Below are positions 63,965 through 64,000 of a stretch of 64,000 nt of DNA, piece by piece (positions within the stretch are counted from its first letter, which is position 1; each line of letters begins with the position of its first letter). Source of the DNA: Eutreptiella sp. 'Long Island Sound 2002'. Taxonomy: Eukaryota; Euglenozoa; Euglenophyceae; Eutreptiales; Eutreptiaceae. The DNA lies in contig OZ038385.1 of NCBI GenBank assembly GCA_964036045.1, positions 29,573,306 through 29,637,305 on the forward strand. Reading direction: 5' to 3'. The position numbers were made by a program, and so were the translations under genes. The notes below the pieces were generated by a model. It did not search any database and had not been told where the DNA came from. It saw only the letters and a program-made list of their open reading frames with translations.

Positions 63965-64000
63965 GATGATGTTCTCAAGCAGTCGCCCCCGTCTGATTGC

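Larger units (their letters stand above)
51348..64000 (-). mobile_element. DIRS-B: second YR retrotransposon, split by an 8.4-kb insertion; 5' end beyond right edge
   Basis: Read right to left: Gag-like (63964-63368), tyrosine recombinase (to 62060), RT N-terminus (to about 61390), insertion (61385-52988), rest of RT and RNase H (52990-51846), B1 (51697-51810) and B2 (51348-51481). Order and end structure parallel DIRS-A; A2 must lie in 51482-51700 and A1 beyond base 64000. The copy is dead: the recombinase Arg is Gln, RNase H Glu is Lys, and stops occur in Gag/YR. Confidence 0.82.

Overview
The window looks like a piece of a large, repeat-rich nuclear genome from a single-celled eukaryote (alga or other protist). 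It is filled with retrotransposons and satellite DNA, and I recognise no host housekeeping gene, rRNA or functional tRNA. The lineage cannot be fixed from sequence alone. The LINE type at 42-48 kb and the overall texture would fit a dinoflagellate-like or other microalgal genome, but that is weak inference. Every recognisable coding element reads on the minus strand.

Layout from left to right. 1-6.1 kb: LINE-1 (ORF1 plus an ORF2 with endonuclease, partly deleted RT and RNase H), running off the left edge. 6.1-7.5 kb: dispersed repeats. 7.47-13.19 kb: DIRS-A, a nearly complete tyrosine-recombinase retrotransposon with split direct repeats (A1 - genes - B1A2 - B2) and gene order Gag, tyrosine recombinase (YR), RT-RNase H, extra ORF. 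14.6-20.5 kb: LINE-6, 5' truncated and split inside its RNase H by a 1.7-kb element with the same A1 - ORF - B1A2 - B2 topology but only one short ORF (nmSDR). 20.5-22.8 kb: a satellite of ~119-bp double-hairpin units, then a G-rich minisatellite. 24.7-26.3 kb: LINE-7, a decayed relative of LINE-6. 27.3-30.0 kb: two tRNA-like (SINE-type) sequences around the 3' end of LINE-3. 30.9-34.3 kb: LINE-2. 34.5-38.4 kb: RNase H remnants, dispersed repeats and two unidentified ORFs. 38.6-40.9 kb: LINE-4. 41.8-48.2 kb: LINE-5, a different family with a Cys-rich C-terminus. 49-51.3 kb: one candidate small gene and dispersed repeats. 51.35-64 kb: DIRS-B, a second Gag-YR-RT-RNase H element whose RT is split by an ~8.4-kb insertion carrying a G-rich minisatellite with 264-bp higher-order units, a 149-bp satellite of 29 units without net length change, and further tandem repeats.

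The most notable system is the set of three split-direct-repeat elements: one nearly intact autonomous copy, one dead copy that itself became a host for satellite DNA, and one short presumably non-autonomous copy with its own repeats nested in a LINE. YR upstream of RT differs from the classical DIRS/Ngaro/PAT order (RT-RNase H before YR); as I recall, it resembles that described for kinetoplastid VIPER/TATE elements. Most LINE copies are broken by stops, frameshifts or internal deletions and are probably immobile. The DIRS-A recombinase frame is open, and its terminal repeats differ at about 3 of 180 positions, so it probably arrived recently.
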